From NCBI RefSeq assembly GCF_000377405.1, contig NZ_KB905028.1, positions 1 to 60,134 of the forward strand: a stretch of 60,134 nt of DNA. The letters are read 5' to 3'. Under the pieces are notes generated by a model that made no database searches, was not told where the DNA came from, and saw nothing but the letters and a program-made list of their open reading frames with translations. How positions within the stretch are numbered: position 1 is the stretch's first letter; every line of letters begins with the position of its first letter. A program made the position numbers and the translations under genes. Shown here piece by piece: positions 42,473 to 51,801 of the stretch. The stretch comes from Thioalkalivibrio sp. ALE31. GTDB taxonomy: Bacteria; Pseudomonadota; Gammaproteobacteria; Ectothiorhodospirales; Ectothiorhodospiraceae.

Positions 42473-44158
42473 TCAACAATCCGTGACGTCGGGTGCGGGC
42501 GCCGGGAACGCCTGCTGGATTTGATCGCGCCCACCCCGCTTGGCCCGGTAGAGCGCCTCGTCGGCGGCAACCAGCAGTTCGGGCCCATCCTGGTCGGGGT
42601 AATCGGCCGAGCACACCATGCCGATGGAGATGGTGCTGCCAAAGCGCTCCCCCTGGTGGTTGAATTCCAGAGCAGCGAAGTTCCGCCGAACTTCCTCCAG
42701 CACCGGTCGGGCATGTTCCGCTTCGCATTCCGGCAGCACCGCGACAAACTCCTCCCCGCCATAGCGGCCGATGATGTCGGACTGGCGCAGGCGCTGTCGC
42801 AGCAAGGTCGCGATCGACATAATCACGACATCTCCCACGGCATGCCCGTAGGTATCGTTGACTCTCTTGAAGTGGTCGATGTCGAGCATCGCAAGCGTGA
42901 CGGGTCGCCCGATCCGTCTAGCGCGCAACACCTCCCGACTGGCGGCCTCCTTGATGCTGGCGTGCTTGAGCAGTCCGGTCAGACTGTCCTTGCTGATCCG
43001 CTCCTCCAGCTGGCGTGCGCGCGCGATCCGCGAGCGGGCAGCTGCCACCAGTTGCAGGTCGGAAATCGGCTTGGTCAGAAAGTCGTCCGCGCCCCGACCC
43101 ATGGCCTCGATCTGGCGCTCGATATCGGTTTCCGCGGACAGATACACAATCGGCAGATGGATATAGGCCTCGTGCTGGCGGATCACCCCCGCCAGGTCGG
43201 TGCCCGCGTATTCGGGCATATACAGATCCATCAGCACCAGTTCCGGCCGAAAGGCGGCGATCGTATCCATGATCTCGCGCGGCGCATCCAGCACCCGGGC
43301 CTCCATCCCGGCCGCGGTCAGCACCAGCCGCATATGCTCGGCAAGATCGGCGTCGTCGTCCACGATCAGCACCCGTTGCGCCGGCGCATGGCGCTCCTCG
43401 AAGATCTGCGAGATGCGGCTCACGAGCCGGGGTACATCCAGCGGTTTCAGGAAATACCCCTGCGCGCCCAGCTGAACCGCGCGCACACGCGACGGGAAGT
43501 CGTCATTCACGGAGATGAAGATCAGCGGGCAATCCAGCGCCTGCACCTGCGGGCAATCCACCAGCCGCTCGGTCGCGTTTTCGCGACCATCTTCCAGCAT
43601 GACATCCACGAGCAGCAGATCCGGCTGCTGGTCTTCCACCGCCCGCCGGAGCGCGTCGATGCCTTTGAACACCCGAACCTCGTAGTTGAAGGATTCCAGC
43701 TGCTGCTTGAGTTGGCGGGCCAGTTCCGCATCGTCCTCGACCAGCCAAATTGCCATAGCGCTCTCGGTGGCACTCCAGGCCTCCGGCACCCACCGGACCG
43801 CCGAGCGCTCCGGGCTTTCGGGCACCGTACGCGCAAGGGCCGCCAGCTCGTTCGCCAGGGACCGCCGAGTCGGCGCATCCAGCGCCAATTCCCGCACCTG
43901 CAGCCAGTCCCCGATTCGCTGCTCCAGCGCACGGGCTGCCGTGCTCAGCGACGCACAGCCGAAACTGCCCCCGCTGCCGGCCAGCTTGTGCAGACGCTGT
44001 TGCAGTTCGTCCAGCACCTCGCGGTCCTGCTCCTTCCCGGCCAACCGGCCCTGCAGAGAACTCAATGCAGCTAGCTCATCCGGCAGGTGTTCCAGATACC
44101 GAGCACGCAGTTGTGCCAGACGGTCTTTCAAGGCCTGCTCGGCGCCAGCACTTGTCAT
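42473..44158 (-). CDS. Hpt-REC-REC-GGDEF diguanylate cyclase
   Basis: A 561-residue output protein. Residues 1-110 form an Hpt-like domain with LHKLAGSGGSFGCASL (His near 57). REC 1 (about 135-250) has IWLVEDDAEL and LLLVDVMLEDG. REC 2 (about 262-380) has VLIVDDDADL, LVLMDLYMPEYAGTDL and FLTKPISD. The GGDEF domain (about 395-555) has RYGGEEF with the allosteric I-site RQSD just ahead, so active synthesis of c-di-GMP with product control is expected. It overlaps the response-regulator gene by four bases and is last in the four-gene operon. Confidence 0.92.
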   Translation of the reverse strand: MTSAGAEQALKDRLAQLRARYLEHLPDELAALSSLQGRLAGKEQDREVLDELQQRLHKLAGSGGSFGCASLSTAARALEQRIGDWLQVRELALDAPTRRSLANELAALARTVPESPERSAVRWVPEAWSATESAMAIWLVEDDAELARQLKQQLESFNYEVRVFKGIDALRRAVEDQQPDLLLVDVMLEDGRENATERLVDCPQVQALDCPLIFISVNDDFPSRVRAVQLGAQGYFLKPLDVPRLVSRISQIFEERHAPAQRVLIVDDDADLAEHMRLVLTAAGMEARVLDAPREIMDTIAAFRPELVLMDLYMPEYAGTDLAGVIRQHEAYIHLPIVYLSAETDIERQIEAMGRGADDFLTKPISDLQLVAAARSRIARARQLEERISKDSLTGLLKHASIKEAASREVLRARRIGRPVTLAMLDIDHFKRVNDTYGHAVGDVVIMSIATLLRQRLRQSDIIGRYGGEEFVAVLPECEAEHARPVLEEVRRNFAALEFNHQGERFGSTISIGMVCSADYPDQDGPELLVAADEALYRAKRGGRDQIQQAFPAPAPDVTDC

Positions 44159-44538
44159 GCCGCCCCCTGCCAGATCCGCCGTACCTCGTCGGAAAGCGTC
44201 ATGGGGTCGAACGGTTTGGCGATCACGTCACGCGCCCCCAGCGACTTGTAGTGTGCGATCTCGGAGGGCTGCACCTTGGCGGTCATGAACGCCACCGGCA
44301 CCTCGGCCAGCGCCGGAATCCCGCGTAGGGCCTCCAGGGTCGTGGGACCATCCATCCCGGGCATCATCACATCCAGCAGGATCAGGTCTGGTGCAAATGC
44401 CTCGGCATCGCGTACCGCCTCCTCGCCCGAAGCACAGGTCTTCACGGTGTAACCACCCACCGTCTCCAGGGCCAGTTCGGCAACCGCCTGAATATCCGGC
44501 TCGTCTTCGACATAGAGAATGCGTTGCAACTCGGACAC
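44155..44538 (-). CDS. Single-domain response regulator
   Basis: A 127-residue receiver of the CheY type: ILYVEDEPDIQAVAELAL (acidic pocket), LILLDVMMPGMDG with the phospho-acceptor Asp near residue 56, VAFMTAKVQ with Thr, and VIAKPFDPMTL with the Lys. It has no output domain and is likely to pass phosphate between the kinases upstream and the Hpt domain of the next gene. ATG overlaps the start of the next gene in the usual ATGA manner. Confidence 0.95.
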   Translation of the reverse strand: MSELQRILYVEDEPDIQAVAELALETVGGYTVKTCASGEEAVRDAEAFAPDLILLDVMMPGMDGPTTLEALRGIPALAEVPVAFMTAKVQPSEIAHYKSLGARDVIAKPFDPMTLSDEVRRIWQGAA

Positions 44539-44562
44539 TTTCGACTCCCCTGGGGTGAACCG

Positions 44563-47500
44563 CTACGGGTCCGTGACGTGCGGGCCGTAGCCGGACCCTG
44601 GTTCTGAACTGGATGGATAACCATTCGCATCGCGGGCAAGCGGCAACTCGAACCAGAATGTCGCTCCCTCGCCCTCCACGGAGTCAAAGCCTATACGCCC
44701 GCCCATATGTTCTACCAGTTCCCGGCTAATCGCGAGGCCGAGCCCGGTCCCGCCCTTCGTTCGGCTGTCGGAGCCATCCGCCTGTGCGAATTTCCCGAAG
44801 ATCTGCTCGCGGAAGTTGTCCGGAACACCCGGCCCATCATCCGCCACACTGACCCGGACGCCTTCAGTCGGTTCACTCAACGCCTGCACCGAAACCCGCA
44901 CGCTGCCGCCCGGGGGCGAGAACTTCACTGCGTTCGACAGAAGATTGGCGAGCACCTGCAACAGGCGCTGGTCATCGACCCGAACCGCAACCCCGGGCGC
45001 GCCACTATCGAGCACCAGCTGGACCTGGTGTTGTTCGGCATAACCCCGATAACTCTCGAGCGCCTGTTCGAGCAGCGGCTCGAGCCGCTCCGCACGCATA
45101 TCAAAGTGCAGCTTGCCCGCCGCGATCTTCTCCATATCGAGCAGATCGTTGATCAACAGCGTTAGCCGCTGGCTGTTGCGCTGGGCAATCGTGACCATTT
45201 CGCCGACCTTGCCGGGCAGTTCGCCGAGCGCGCCGCTGGCAATCATCCCGAGGGCGCCCGAGATCGACGTCAGTGGTGTCCGCAGTTCGTGGCTGACCGT
45301 GGAGACGAATTCGTTCTTCATGCGCTCCACCCGCTTGCGTTCGGTGATGTCACGCACAACCCCCACATAGAGGGGCTCGCCGTGTTGCGTGACCTCCGAT
45401 ACGGCGAGTTCCATCGGGAACACGGTTCCATCCTTGCGGCGCCCCTGCAGTTCCCTGCTGGTGCCAATCACCCGCCGGTTGCCAGTGGCCTGATAATTAC
45501 GCAGGTATACGTCATGGCTCTCACGATCAGGCCCGGTCATCAACACGCTTACATTGCGACCGGCAACCTCACGGGGCATATACCCGAAGATGCGACTTGC
45601 ACCCGGATTGAACGACTGGATCAACCCATCGCGATCGATCGTGATGATCCCGTCTACGATGTTATCGATGATCGTCTGCGTGCGAAGCGCCTGCTCCGCC
45701 AGGGCTCGCTCCGCCTCTATACGCTCGGTTACGTCTTCGTTCACGCCAGTCGCCCGCACGACCACACCTGCCGCATCGGTTATCGCCTGTGCCATAGCGC
45801 GAATATGACGTGTCGCCCCATCGCCCCGGAGAATTCGGAACGTGAACTCGCGGGGTGTCCCGGGACGTTCAAGGATCGTTTCGAGGCTGGCTTCTGCGTG
45901 CTCCACGTCTTCGGGCAGCAAGGCGCGCCTCCAGTCATCGGCATGGTGACCAAAATCGCGGGGTAACACGCCGTAAAGACGGAACATCCCGGAATCCCAG
46001 TCAAGCCGCCCACTGGTCAGGTTCAAATCCCATACACCCAGCTGCGCCGCCTCGGTGGCCAGCGTCAACTGCTGGGTGGCATCCCGGAAGCGCTGCTCGC
46101 TCTCGCGCAATTTGCGTTCAGCCTGCTTGCGGTCGGTTATGTCGGTGTAGACGGCAAGCCACACCTCTCCCTGTACCGGGTGAGTGAAGGTGCTGAAAGA
46201 AACCATACAGTCGAGTTCGGTGCCGTTCTGGTGCCGCTGTCGCAGTTCCCCTTCCCAGGCGCCATGTTGCAGGATGCTGGTGGCGACATCCTCCAGCCGA
46301 CTGGCGCCAGATTCGCGACCAGGCGGGCCGAGCTGCTGCCACGGAGTGTTGACCAGTCCGCCACGCTCGTATCCGAACATCTTCTCAGCGCCGGCATTGG
46401 CGTAGATGACGGCCTGGCTGCCCGAATCGATGAGCAACACCCCACCCTGCATCTGCTCCAGCATTCGCGCCTGCAGACGAATATCGTCCTCCAGGGTGGC
46501 GTGACTGCTGATTTTCTGGTGACGGTAACGCTCGGGAATCACCGGTGGCTGTAGTTCGAATGCCTGGATGATGTCGAAGACACCCTCGCGGTTGCATCGG
46601 GTCAGATAGCAGTTGACCGCGGCATGCTGGGTCTCCGGGTCCATCACCACACTGCCCTGCGGAGCCGTCACGCGGACGGTCTTGAGTGCATCGACCAGCG
46701 CCTCGGAATCGGTGCTGCCGGCGGCATTGGCTGCCGTGGCAAATGCCTTCACACAGACATAGGCGCCCTCGCTGAAGTTGGTGACGGTGCCATTGCCATG
46801 CGGCCAGATGCCATTGACATCGGGCATCTGTGCAAGCCGCTCCATAAAATCACGATTGGCATCGCTGTCAACGCTCATGAAATAGGTGTTGCTGGAGTAC
46901 AGGCCTTCACGCACCTCTGGCGGCAGCTTGCTCGCCATCATCTCGTCGTAGTGCCCCATAACCACAGCAATACCTGACTTGAGTCCACGCTCGGAAAAGC
47001 GCGTAAGCAGGTTGATCTGGTCGGCTCCGGCAAAGTAGGGCACAAAGACGTCGGGGGCTGCCGCCGCAACAACATCGAGCAGGCGATCAATCTCCTCTAC
47101 GGCCACGCCGAGGTCGCGGTATTCCTCACCCAACGACTCACCGCCGCACTTCGCCAACGCGTCCTTGGCGGCTGCAATGGAGCCGCGGGGCCATTCGTAG
47201 TTGTTGCCAGCAAAGAAAAACCGCGGGCCGTACTGCTCCCGCATGTAGGGGATCATGCGGTCGATCTGCTGATTGGGCAGGGCGGCGAAGTGGAAGAAAT
47301 AGCGGCTATCGATACTGCCTTCGTGGAAGGAAAAATTGAGCTGCGGAACCCGGTTCGGTTCGGCCACGCGATAGGCAACGGCGATACGGGAGTTGGACAG
47401 CAGGTTGCCAATGATGGCGGCGCAGCCATGCTGCTTGACCAGTTTTTCCGCTGCGGCGACCGCGCTCTCCGGCAAACTGCCGTCATCCTCGACCACAAGC

Positions 47501-47643
47501 TCCAGTGGCCGGCCCAGCACACCGCCCTGTTCGTTGATCTCGGCACAGGCGATCTCGGCGGCGCGGAGGATTTCCGTTCCGTATATGCTGACCAGGCCGG
47601 TCAGTGGCGGCATCAGGCCGAGCCTTACGCTCCCCACATTCAC
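44563..47643 (-). CDS. Hybrid sensor kinase with N-terminal AmiC/UrtA-like binding domain
   Basis: A 1026-residue histidine kinase. Residues 1-375 are a periplasmic-binding-type domain of the amide/urea group (VRLGLMPPLTGLVSIYGTEILRAAEIACAEINEQGGVLGRPLELVVEDDGS; SNSRIAVAYRVAEPNRVPQLNFSFHEG). There is neither signal peptide nor membrane helix, so the sensor seems to be cytoplasmic. Three PAS domains follow (about 395-515, 525-650, 655-775), then HisKA (FVSTVSHELRTPLTSISGALG, phospho-His near 785) and HATPase (NLLSNAVKFSPPGG, DDGPGVPDNF, GGTGLGLAIS). It overlaps the end of the upstream kinase gene by four bases. Confidence 0.9.
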   Translation of the reverse strand: MNVGSVRLGLMPPLTGLVSIYGTEILRAAEIACAEINEQGGVLGRPLELVVEDDGSLPESAVAAAEKLVKQHGCAAIIGNLLSNSRIAVAYRVAEPNRVPQLNFSFHEGSIDSRYFFHFAALPNQQIDRMIPYMREQYGPRFFFAGNNYEWPRGSIAAAKDALAKCGGESLGEEYRDLGVAVEEIDRLLDVVAAAAPDVFVPYFAGADQINLLTRFSERGLKSGIAVVMGHYDEMMASKLPPEVREGLYSSNTYFMSVDSDANRDFMERLAQMPDVNGIWPHGNGTVTNFSEGAYVCVKAFATAANAAGSTDSEALVDALKTVRVTAPQGSVVMDPETQHAAVNCYLTRCNREGVFDIIQAFELQPPVIPERYRHQKISSHATLEDDIRLQARMLEQMQGGVLLIDSGSQAVIYANAGAEKMFGYERGGLVNTPWQQLGPPGRESGASRLEDVATSILQHGAWEGELRQRHQNGTELDCMVSFSTFTHPVQGEVWLAVYTDITDRKQAERKLRESEQRFRDATQQLTLATEAAQLGVWDLNLTSGRLDWDSGMFRLYGVLPRDFGHHADDWRRALLPEDVEHAEASLETILERPGTPREFTFRILRGDGATRHIRAMAQAITDAAGVVVRATGVNEDVTERIEAERALAEQALRTQTIIDNIVDGIITIDRDGLIQSFNPGASRIFGYMPREVAGRNVSVLMTGPDRESHDVYLRNYQATGNRRVIGTSRELQGRRKDGTVFPMELAVSEVTQHGEPLYVGVVRDITERKRVERMKNEFVSTVSHELRTPLTSISGALGMIASGALGELPGKVGEMVTIAQRNSQRLTLLINDLLDMEKIAAGKLHFDMRAERLEPLLEQALESYRGYAEQHQVQLVLDSGAPGVAVRVDDQRLLQVLANLLSNAVKFSPPGGSVRVSVQALSEPTEGVRVSVADDGPGVPDNFREQIFGKFAQADGSDSRTKGGTGLGLAISRELVEHMGGRIGFDSVEGEGATFWFELPLARDANGYPSSSEPGSGYGPHVTDP

Positions 47644-50600
47644 TGGGCACCCCCATGCTTGCCCCGGCCCTGTCCGGTCAGTGGCAGGTCGAACCAGAAG
47701 GTCGCCCCCGCGTCCGGCACGGAGTCGAACCCGACCTCACCGCCCATGCGCTCCACTAGCTCCCGGGTGATCGCCAGCCCCAGGCCGCTACCGCCCTTCT
47801 GGCGGGTGTCGGAGGCATCGGCCTGGGAAAACTTCTGGAAGATGCGTTCGCGGAACGCCTCCGGGATCCCGGGGCCGTGATCGATCACCGAGACGCGCAC
47901 CTGCGCCTCGCCATGCTCCATCGTCATCCGCACCTCGCCACCCTCCGGCGAGAACTTGGCTGCGTTGGAGAGCAGATTGGCCAGCACCTGCTGCAGGCGG
48001 TCGGCATCCACTTCGACCCGGACCCCGTCATCCTCCACATCCAGCACCAGGTGCACCCCGTACTGGTCGGCATAGCTCTGGTTGCTGCGCACAGCCTGCT
48101 CCAGCAACGGGAACAGCGGCTGCTCTTGCATCTCGAAGCGCATCTTGCCGGCCACCAGCTTTTCCATGTCCAGCAGGTCGTTGATCAGCAGCCCCAGGCG
48201 CTGGCTGTTCTTGTGGGCAATCTCCAGCATCTCCTGCATCCGCTCCGGCAACGCTCCTGCCGCCCCGCCCGTCAGCAGGCCCAGGGCCCCGGAGATCGAC
48301 GTGAGCGGCGTGCGCAGCTCGTGGCTGACGGTGGAGATGAACTCGTTTTTCATGCGCTCGATGCGCTTGCGCTCGGAGATATCCTCGATGATGGACCAGA
48401 TCAGTTTGCGACCGGACTTGTCGTGCACGACCATTCCGTTGAGCAGCACGGGATACCGGGTGCCGTCCTTGCGGATGTATTCCTTCTCGTAGGGGCCGTA
48501 ACGGCCCGTCTGTTCCATGCTCTCCAGTTGCTGCGCTTCCTGCGCTGCGTACTCCCGGGGCGTGACATCCCAGTAGCTGAGTGCAACGAACTCCTCGCGG
48601 GTATAACCGGTCGGGCGCAACAGGGCCGCGTTGAGATCCACAAACGCCCCGGTCTCGTAATCGTTCAGCGCGATCCCCACCGGTGAGAGCTCGAACAGCC
48701 CCCGCAGGCGGGCCTCGCTGTCCGCGACGGCCAGCTCGGCCTCCTTTTCATCCGTGATATCCCGAATATATCCGTGCCACAGCGTACTGCCGTCGTCGAG
48801 GGGCTCGGGCGAGGCGTGACCCTGCACCCACCCCACGCGACCATCATCCCGCAGGGTGCGATACTCGCAATGCCAGTTGCTCATTTCCCGCCGTGACCGT
48901 TCGATGGACTGCGCCACCCGATCCCGGTCCTTCGGGTGCAGACGGCGGAACACCGCGCTGGCATCCTCGCGTGCCGCCTCTGCGCTGATGCCGTAGATGT
49001 CCCGGATGCCGGGGCTGCTGTACGGGAAGGCCACGCGGCCGTCCGGCCACTGCCGATACTGATACACCATACCCGGCACCAGTGAGGTCAGCTTCTTCAA
49101 CTGCTCGTGCGACTGTTCCCGCTCCAGGCTCGCCGCCACCCAGCGCCCCAACAGACGCACGAACATGCGTTCACCCTCGCTGAACGCGGCCCGTCTGGGG
49201 TGCGCCGACGAAAAGTTCAGGGTGCCAAAGCGCTGCCCCTCAACCTCCAGCACGACACCGATGTAGGCTTCCAGGCCGAAGTCCGCGTAACACGGGTGGC
49301 CCTGGTGCTCGGACGCGCCCATGTGCTCGATCGTCAGCAGGTCGTTGTGCGCAAGGGTCAGCGCACAGTAGGTATGCCCGAGTGCAAAGCGCTGACCACG
49401 CTCGAGAGGGGCGCCAGCCGGCGCGACGAACGCACGCACCGTATAGTCGTCGCCGCGGATCCGGCTGACGATGCCCAGTTCCAGCCCAAGAAAGTCGGCC
49501 CCCATTTGTAGCGCGCGCTCGAGCTGGTCATCGAGGTCCAGCGCCACCAGGGATGCAATCTCGTTGAGCGCCGCGAACGCGTCCAGCTGGCGCTGATGCT
49601 GTTCACGATGTTCCCGTTCCCGGGTCGCATCGAGGATGAAGCCGTCGAGGTAGCGTACTCGGCCATCCGGATCACGAATGGCGGAGCCCCGTTCCTGGGC
49701 CCAGCGGATACTGCCGTCACGATGCCAAATACGGTATTCAACGGACCAGTCGTTGCCGGCGCTCAAGGCCTGTTCCACCGCATCCTGGACTCGTGCCTGA
49801 TCATCCTCGTGGATCACGCTGGCGTAACTGCGCACGGCATTGTCGATGAAGTCGCTGGCAGGATAGCCCGACAGCGGATCCACCTGGTCGCTCATGTAGA
49901 GCATGGTCCAGTCCGAATCCGGCAGGCAGCGATAGGTGATTCCGGGGATATTGTCGACCAGCGAGCGGAACTGTTGCTCGCTCTCGCGGATCCGTTCGGC
50001 ATCCTCGCGTTCCCGGGTCACATCGGACTCGATCGCGATGAACCCCTGCAACACCCCCTGCTCGTCGCGCAATGGGGTGCAGTGGATCCGCACCCAGTAC
50101 GGGTGGCCGTCGATGTGGTAGTTCAACAGCTCTTCAACGAATGGTTCGCCACGCGCCAGCGCCCCACCGATCCGGGCTACCGTCTCCGGATCGGTCCCGG
50201 CACCCTGCAACAGTTCACTCGGCTGGCGGCCAAGCATTGCGTCCAGGGTGTAGCCACTCAAGCGGGTAAAGCCGTCGTTGATCCACTCGACCCGACCGTC
50301 GGCGTCGGTAATGATCACGCCATTGGTCGTCTCGCTCGCCACCCGGGACAGCCGCGCCCGCTCCAACTGGCCCGCCCGGTAACGACGACGAGTGCGAGCC
50401 GCATCCACCAACTGCCCCAGCGTGGCGAGCAGCGGCTGCAGAAACTCCACCAGTTCCGGGTCGTAGCCACCCGGACGGTTGGCGATCCCCAGCACGGCGA
50501 TCCGCTCGCCCCCGTACTCGATGGGTATCCCCAGAAAGGCCTTGAGCGGCGGATGTCCTTCGGGCAACCCGCCGCTGCGCGGGTCTCCGGCGGGGTCATT

Positions 50601-51449
50601 GGCAATCACCGGCCCCGCGCCGGTCAGGGCCGCGCCGAACAGGGTCTCCAGGTTGTGAAACTCCAGCCCCTGGGGTGCGTTGGCCGCATAGAAGGCGCGG
50701 GTCGCGTCATCCCAGGCGATATTGGTGATGGCACTGGTCTTGAGGTAAGGCGAACCTTCAGGCGTGTGCAGCACCTCTCCGATAAAGCCGTATTCGCTGT
50801 GGGTCAGCTCGAGAATATCCGCCAGCAGTCCGTCAAAGACCTGCCCACGGTCCTGATCGGCATCGCGAATAAACGCCGACTGCGCACGGGTAATCACCTC
50901 GCCAAGCTGCCGCAGATCCCCCAGCGCATTGCCAAGCGCCCGCTGTTCGGTGGAGTCGATTTCCGCCGCGACCGCATCGGCGAGGTCACGCAGGGAGCGT
51001 CGCTCGTCCTCGCTCAACTGCCGCGGCCGGCCGTCGATCAGGCAAAGCGTCCCGATCCGGTAACCGTCGGAGGTTGTCAGTGGTGCACCGGCGTAGAACC
51101 GGATCTGCGGCTCCCCGGTCACCAGTGGGTTGTCGGCAAACCGGGCGTCCGCGCGCGCATCGGGAATCTCGAAGATATCGCCCCCGAGAATCGTATGCCC
51201 GCAAAAGGAGACATCACGCCCGGTCTCCGCCACCTCGAGACCCTGCCGCGACTTGAACCACTGCCGGTCCTCATCCACCAGCGAAACCAGCGCGATGGAC
51301 ACCCCGAACATCCGCCGCGCCAGACGCGTCAGTCGGTCGAACCGCTCCTCAGCCGCGGTATCCAATAGCCCTCGAGCCCGCAGCGCTCGCAGCCGCTCTT
51401 TTTCGTTGCCGGGGCAGGGAGGCGTTTTCAACAGAATTGGACCACGCAC
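47640..51449 (-). CDS. Large GAF/PAS sensor histidine kinase
   Basis: About 1269 residues. Domains in order: GAF (FDRLTRLARRMFGVSIALVSLVDEDRQWFKS...FCGHTIL), a second GAF (about 185-340), PAS (about 360-480), PAS (about 490-610), a third GAF (about 620-770), two more PAS (about 790-1020), HisKA (FISTVSHELRTPLTSISGALG) and HATPase (NLLSNAAKFSPEGG, GGSGLGLAIT). No membrane helices, so it is cytoplasmic. The open frame extends to 51767 but that part is the MITE; no ATG exists before the first GAF, so GTG at 51449 or TTG at 51431 is used. Its kinase core is close to that of the next gene. Confidence 0.88.
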   Translation of the reverse strand: MRGPILLKTPPCPGNEKERLRALRARGLLDTAAEERFDRLTRLARRMFGVSIALVSLVDEDRQWFKSRQGLEVAETGRDVSFCGHTILGGDIFEIPDARADARFADNPLVTGEPQIRFYAGAPLTTSDGYRIGTLCLIDGRPRQLSEDERRSLRDLADAVAAEIDSTEQRALGNALGDLRQLGEVITRAQSAFIRDADQDRGQVFDGLLADILELTHSEYGFIGEVLHTPEGSPYLKTSAITNIAWDDATRAFYAANAPQGLEFHNLETLFGAALTGAGPVIANDPAGDPRSGGLPEGHPPLKAFLGIPIEYGGERIAVLGIANRPGGYDPELVEFLQPLLATLGQLVDAARTRRRYRAGQLERARLSRVASETTNGVIITDADGRVEWINDGFTRLSGYTLDAMLGRQPSELLQGAGTDPETVARIGGALARGEPFVEELLNYHIDGHPYWVRIHCTPLRDEQGVLQGFIAIESDVTREREDAERIRESEQQFRSLVDNIPGITYRCLPDSDWTMLYMSDQVDPLSGYPASDFIDNAVRSYASVIHEDDQARVQDAVEQALSAGNDWSVEYRIWHRDGSIRWAQERGSAIRDPDGRVRYLDGFILDATREREHREQHQRQLDAFAALNEIASLVALDLDDQLERALQMGADFLGLELGIVSRIRGDDYTVRAFVAPAGAPLERGQRFALGHTYCALTLAHNDLLTIEHMGASEHQGHPCYADFGLEAYIGVVLEVEGQRFGTLNFSSAHPRRAAFSEGERMFVRLLGRWVAASLEREQSHEQLKKLTSLVPGMVYQYRQWPDGRVAFPYSSPGIRDIYGISAEAAREDASAVFRRLHPKDRDRVAQSIERSRREMSNWHCEYRTLRDDGRVGWVQGHASPEPLDDGSTLWHGYIRDITDEKEAELAVADSEARLRGLFELSPVGIALNDYETGAFVDLNAALLRPTGYTREEFVALSYWDVTPREYAAQEAQQLESMEQTGRYGPYEKEYIRKDGTRYPVLLNGMVVHDKSGRKLIWSIIEDISERKRIERMKNEFISTVSHELRTPLTSISGALGLLTGGAAGALPERMQEMLEIAHKNSQRLGLLINDLLDMEKLVAGKMRFEMQEQPLFPLLEQAVRSNQSYADQYGVHLVLDVEDDGVRVEVDADRLQQVLANLLSNAAKFSPEGGEVRMTMEHGEAQVRVSVIDHGPGIPEAFRERIFQKFSQADASDTRQKGGSGLGLAITRELVERMGGEVGFDSVPDAGATFWFDLPLTGQGRGKHGGAQ

Positions 51450-51496
51450 AACTCGGGAATACCCGATACTGCCACGTCCAGCTTTCTGCCCCAACC

Positions 51497-51780
51497 AGGG
51501 AGACGCTGATTGAATCGCACGTCCGCGCTCGAGTCGCTTTTGCGTGCGAACAAGGCGCGGTGACTGCCGTGCAGTCATTCTGCACAAGGGAGCCGCAACG
51601 CCGTGCGCGCGCAAAAGCGGCCGAGCCCCTGATTTCGATGGCTTGTGGGGTTGGTGCCCCCTGTTCCCCGATCCTGCGTTGCGCCGCTTGCGGGTAGAAC
51701 CACTACCCGCTACACGACGCGCCTTGTCTCGGAAAACAGGGGACACCAACGCGGACGTGCAATTCAATCAGCGTCTCCCT
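51497..51780. mobile_element. MITE-like element, copy 1
   Basis: The ends AGGGAGACGCTGATTGAATC (from 51497) and its inverse (to 51780) are parts of 31-base terminal inverted repeats with one mismatch. Inside are nested hairpins, for example GGGTAGAACCACTACCC, and no credible gene. A second copy at 59827-60128 is nearly identical outside one variable stretch. It fills most of the 352-base gap between guaA and the kinase gene. No clear target duplication flanks this copy. Confidence 0.85.
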
Positions 51781-51801
51781 AAGAGACGCCGTCCAAGAGG
51801 A

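Noticed and set aside
51450-51767. N-terminal extension of the large sensor kinase by 106 residues
   Set aside because: This part is translated from the MITE and has no domain; starts at 51449 or 51431 give a normal GAF beginning.
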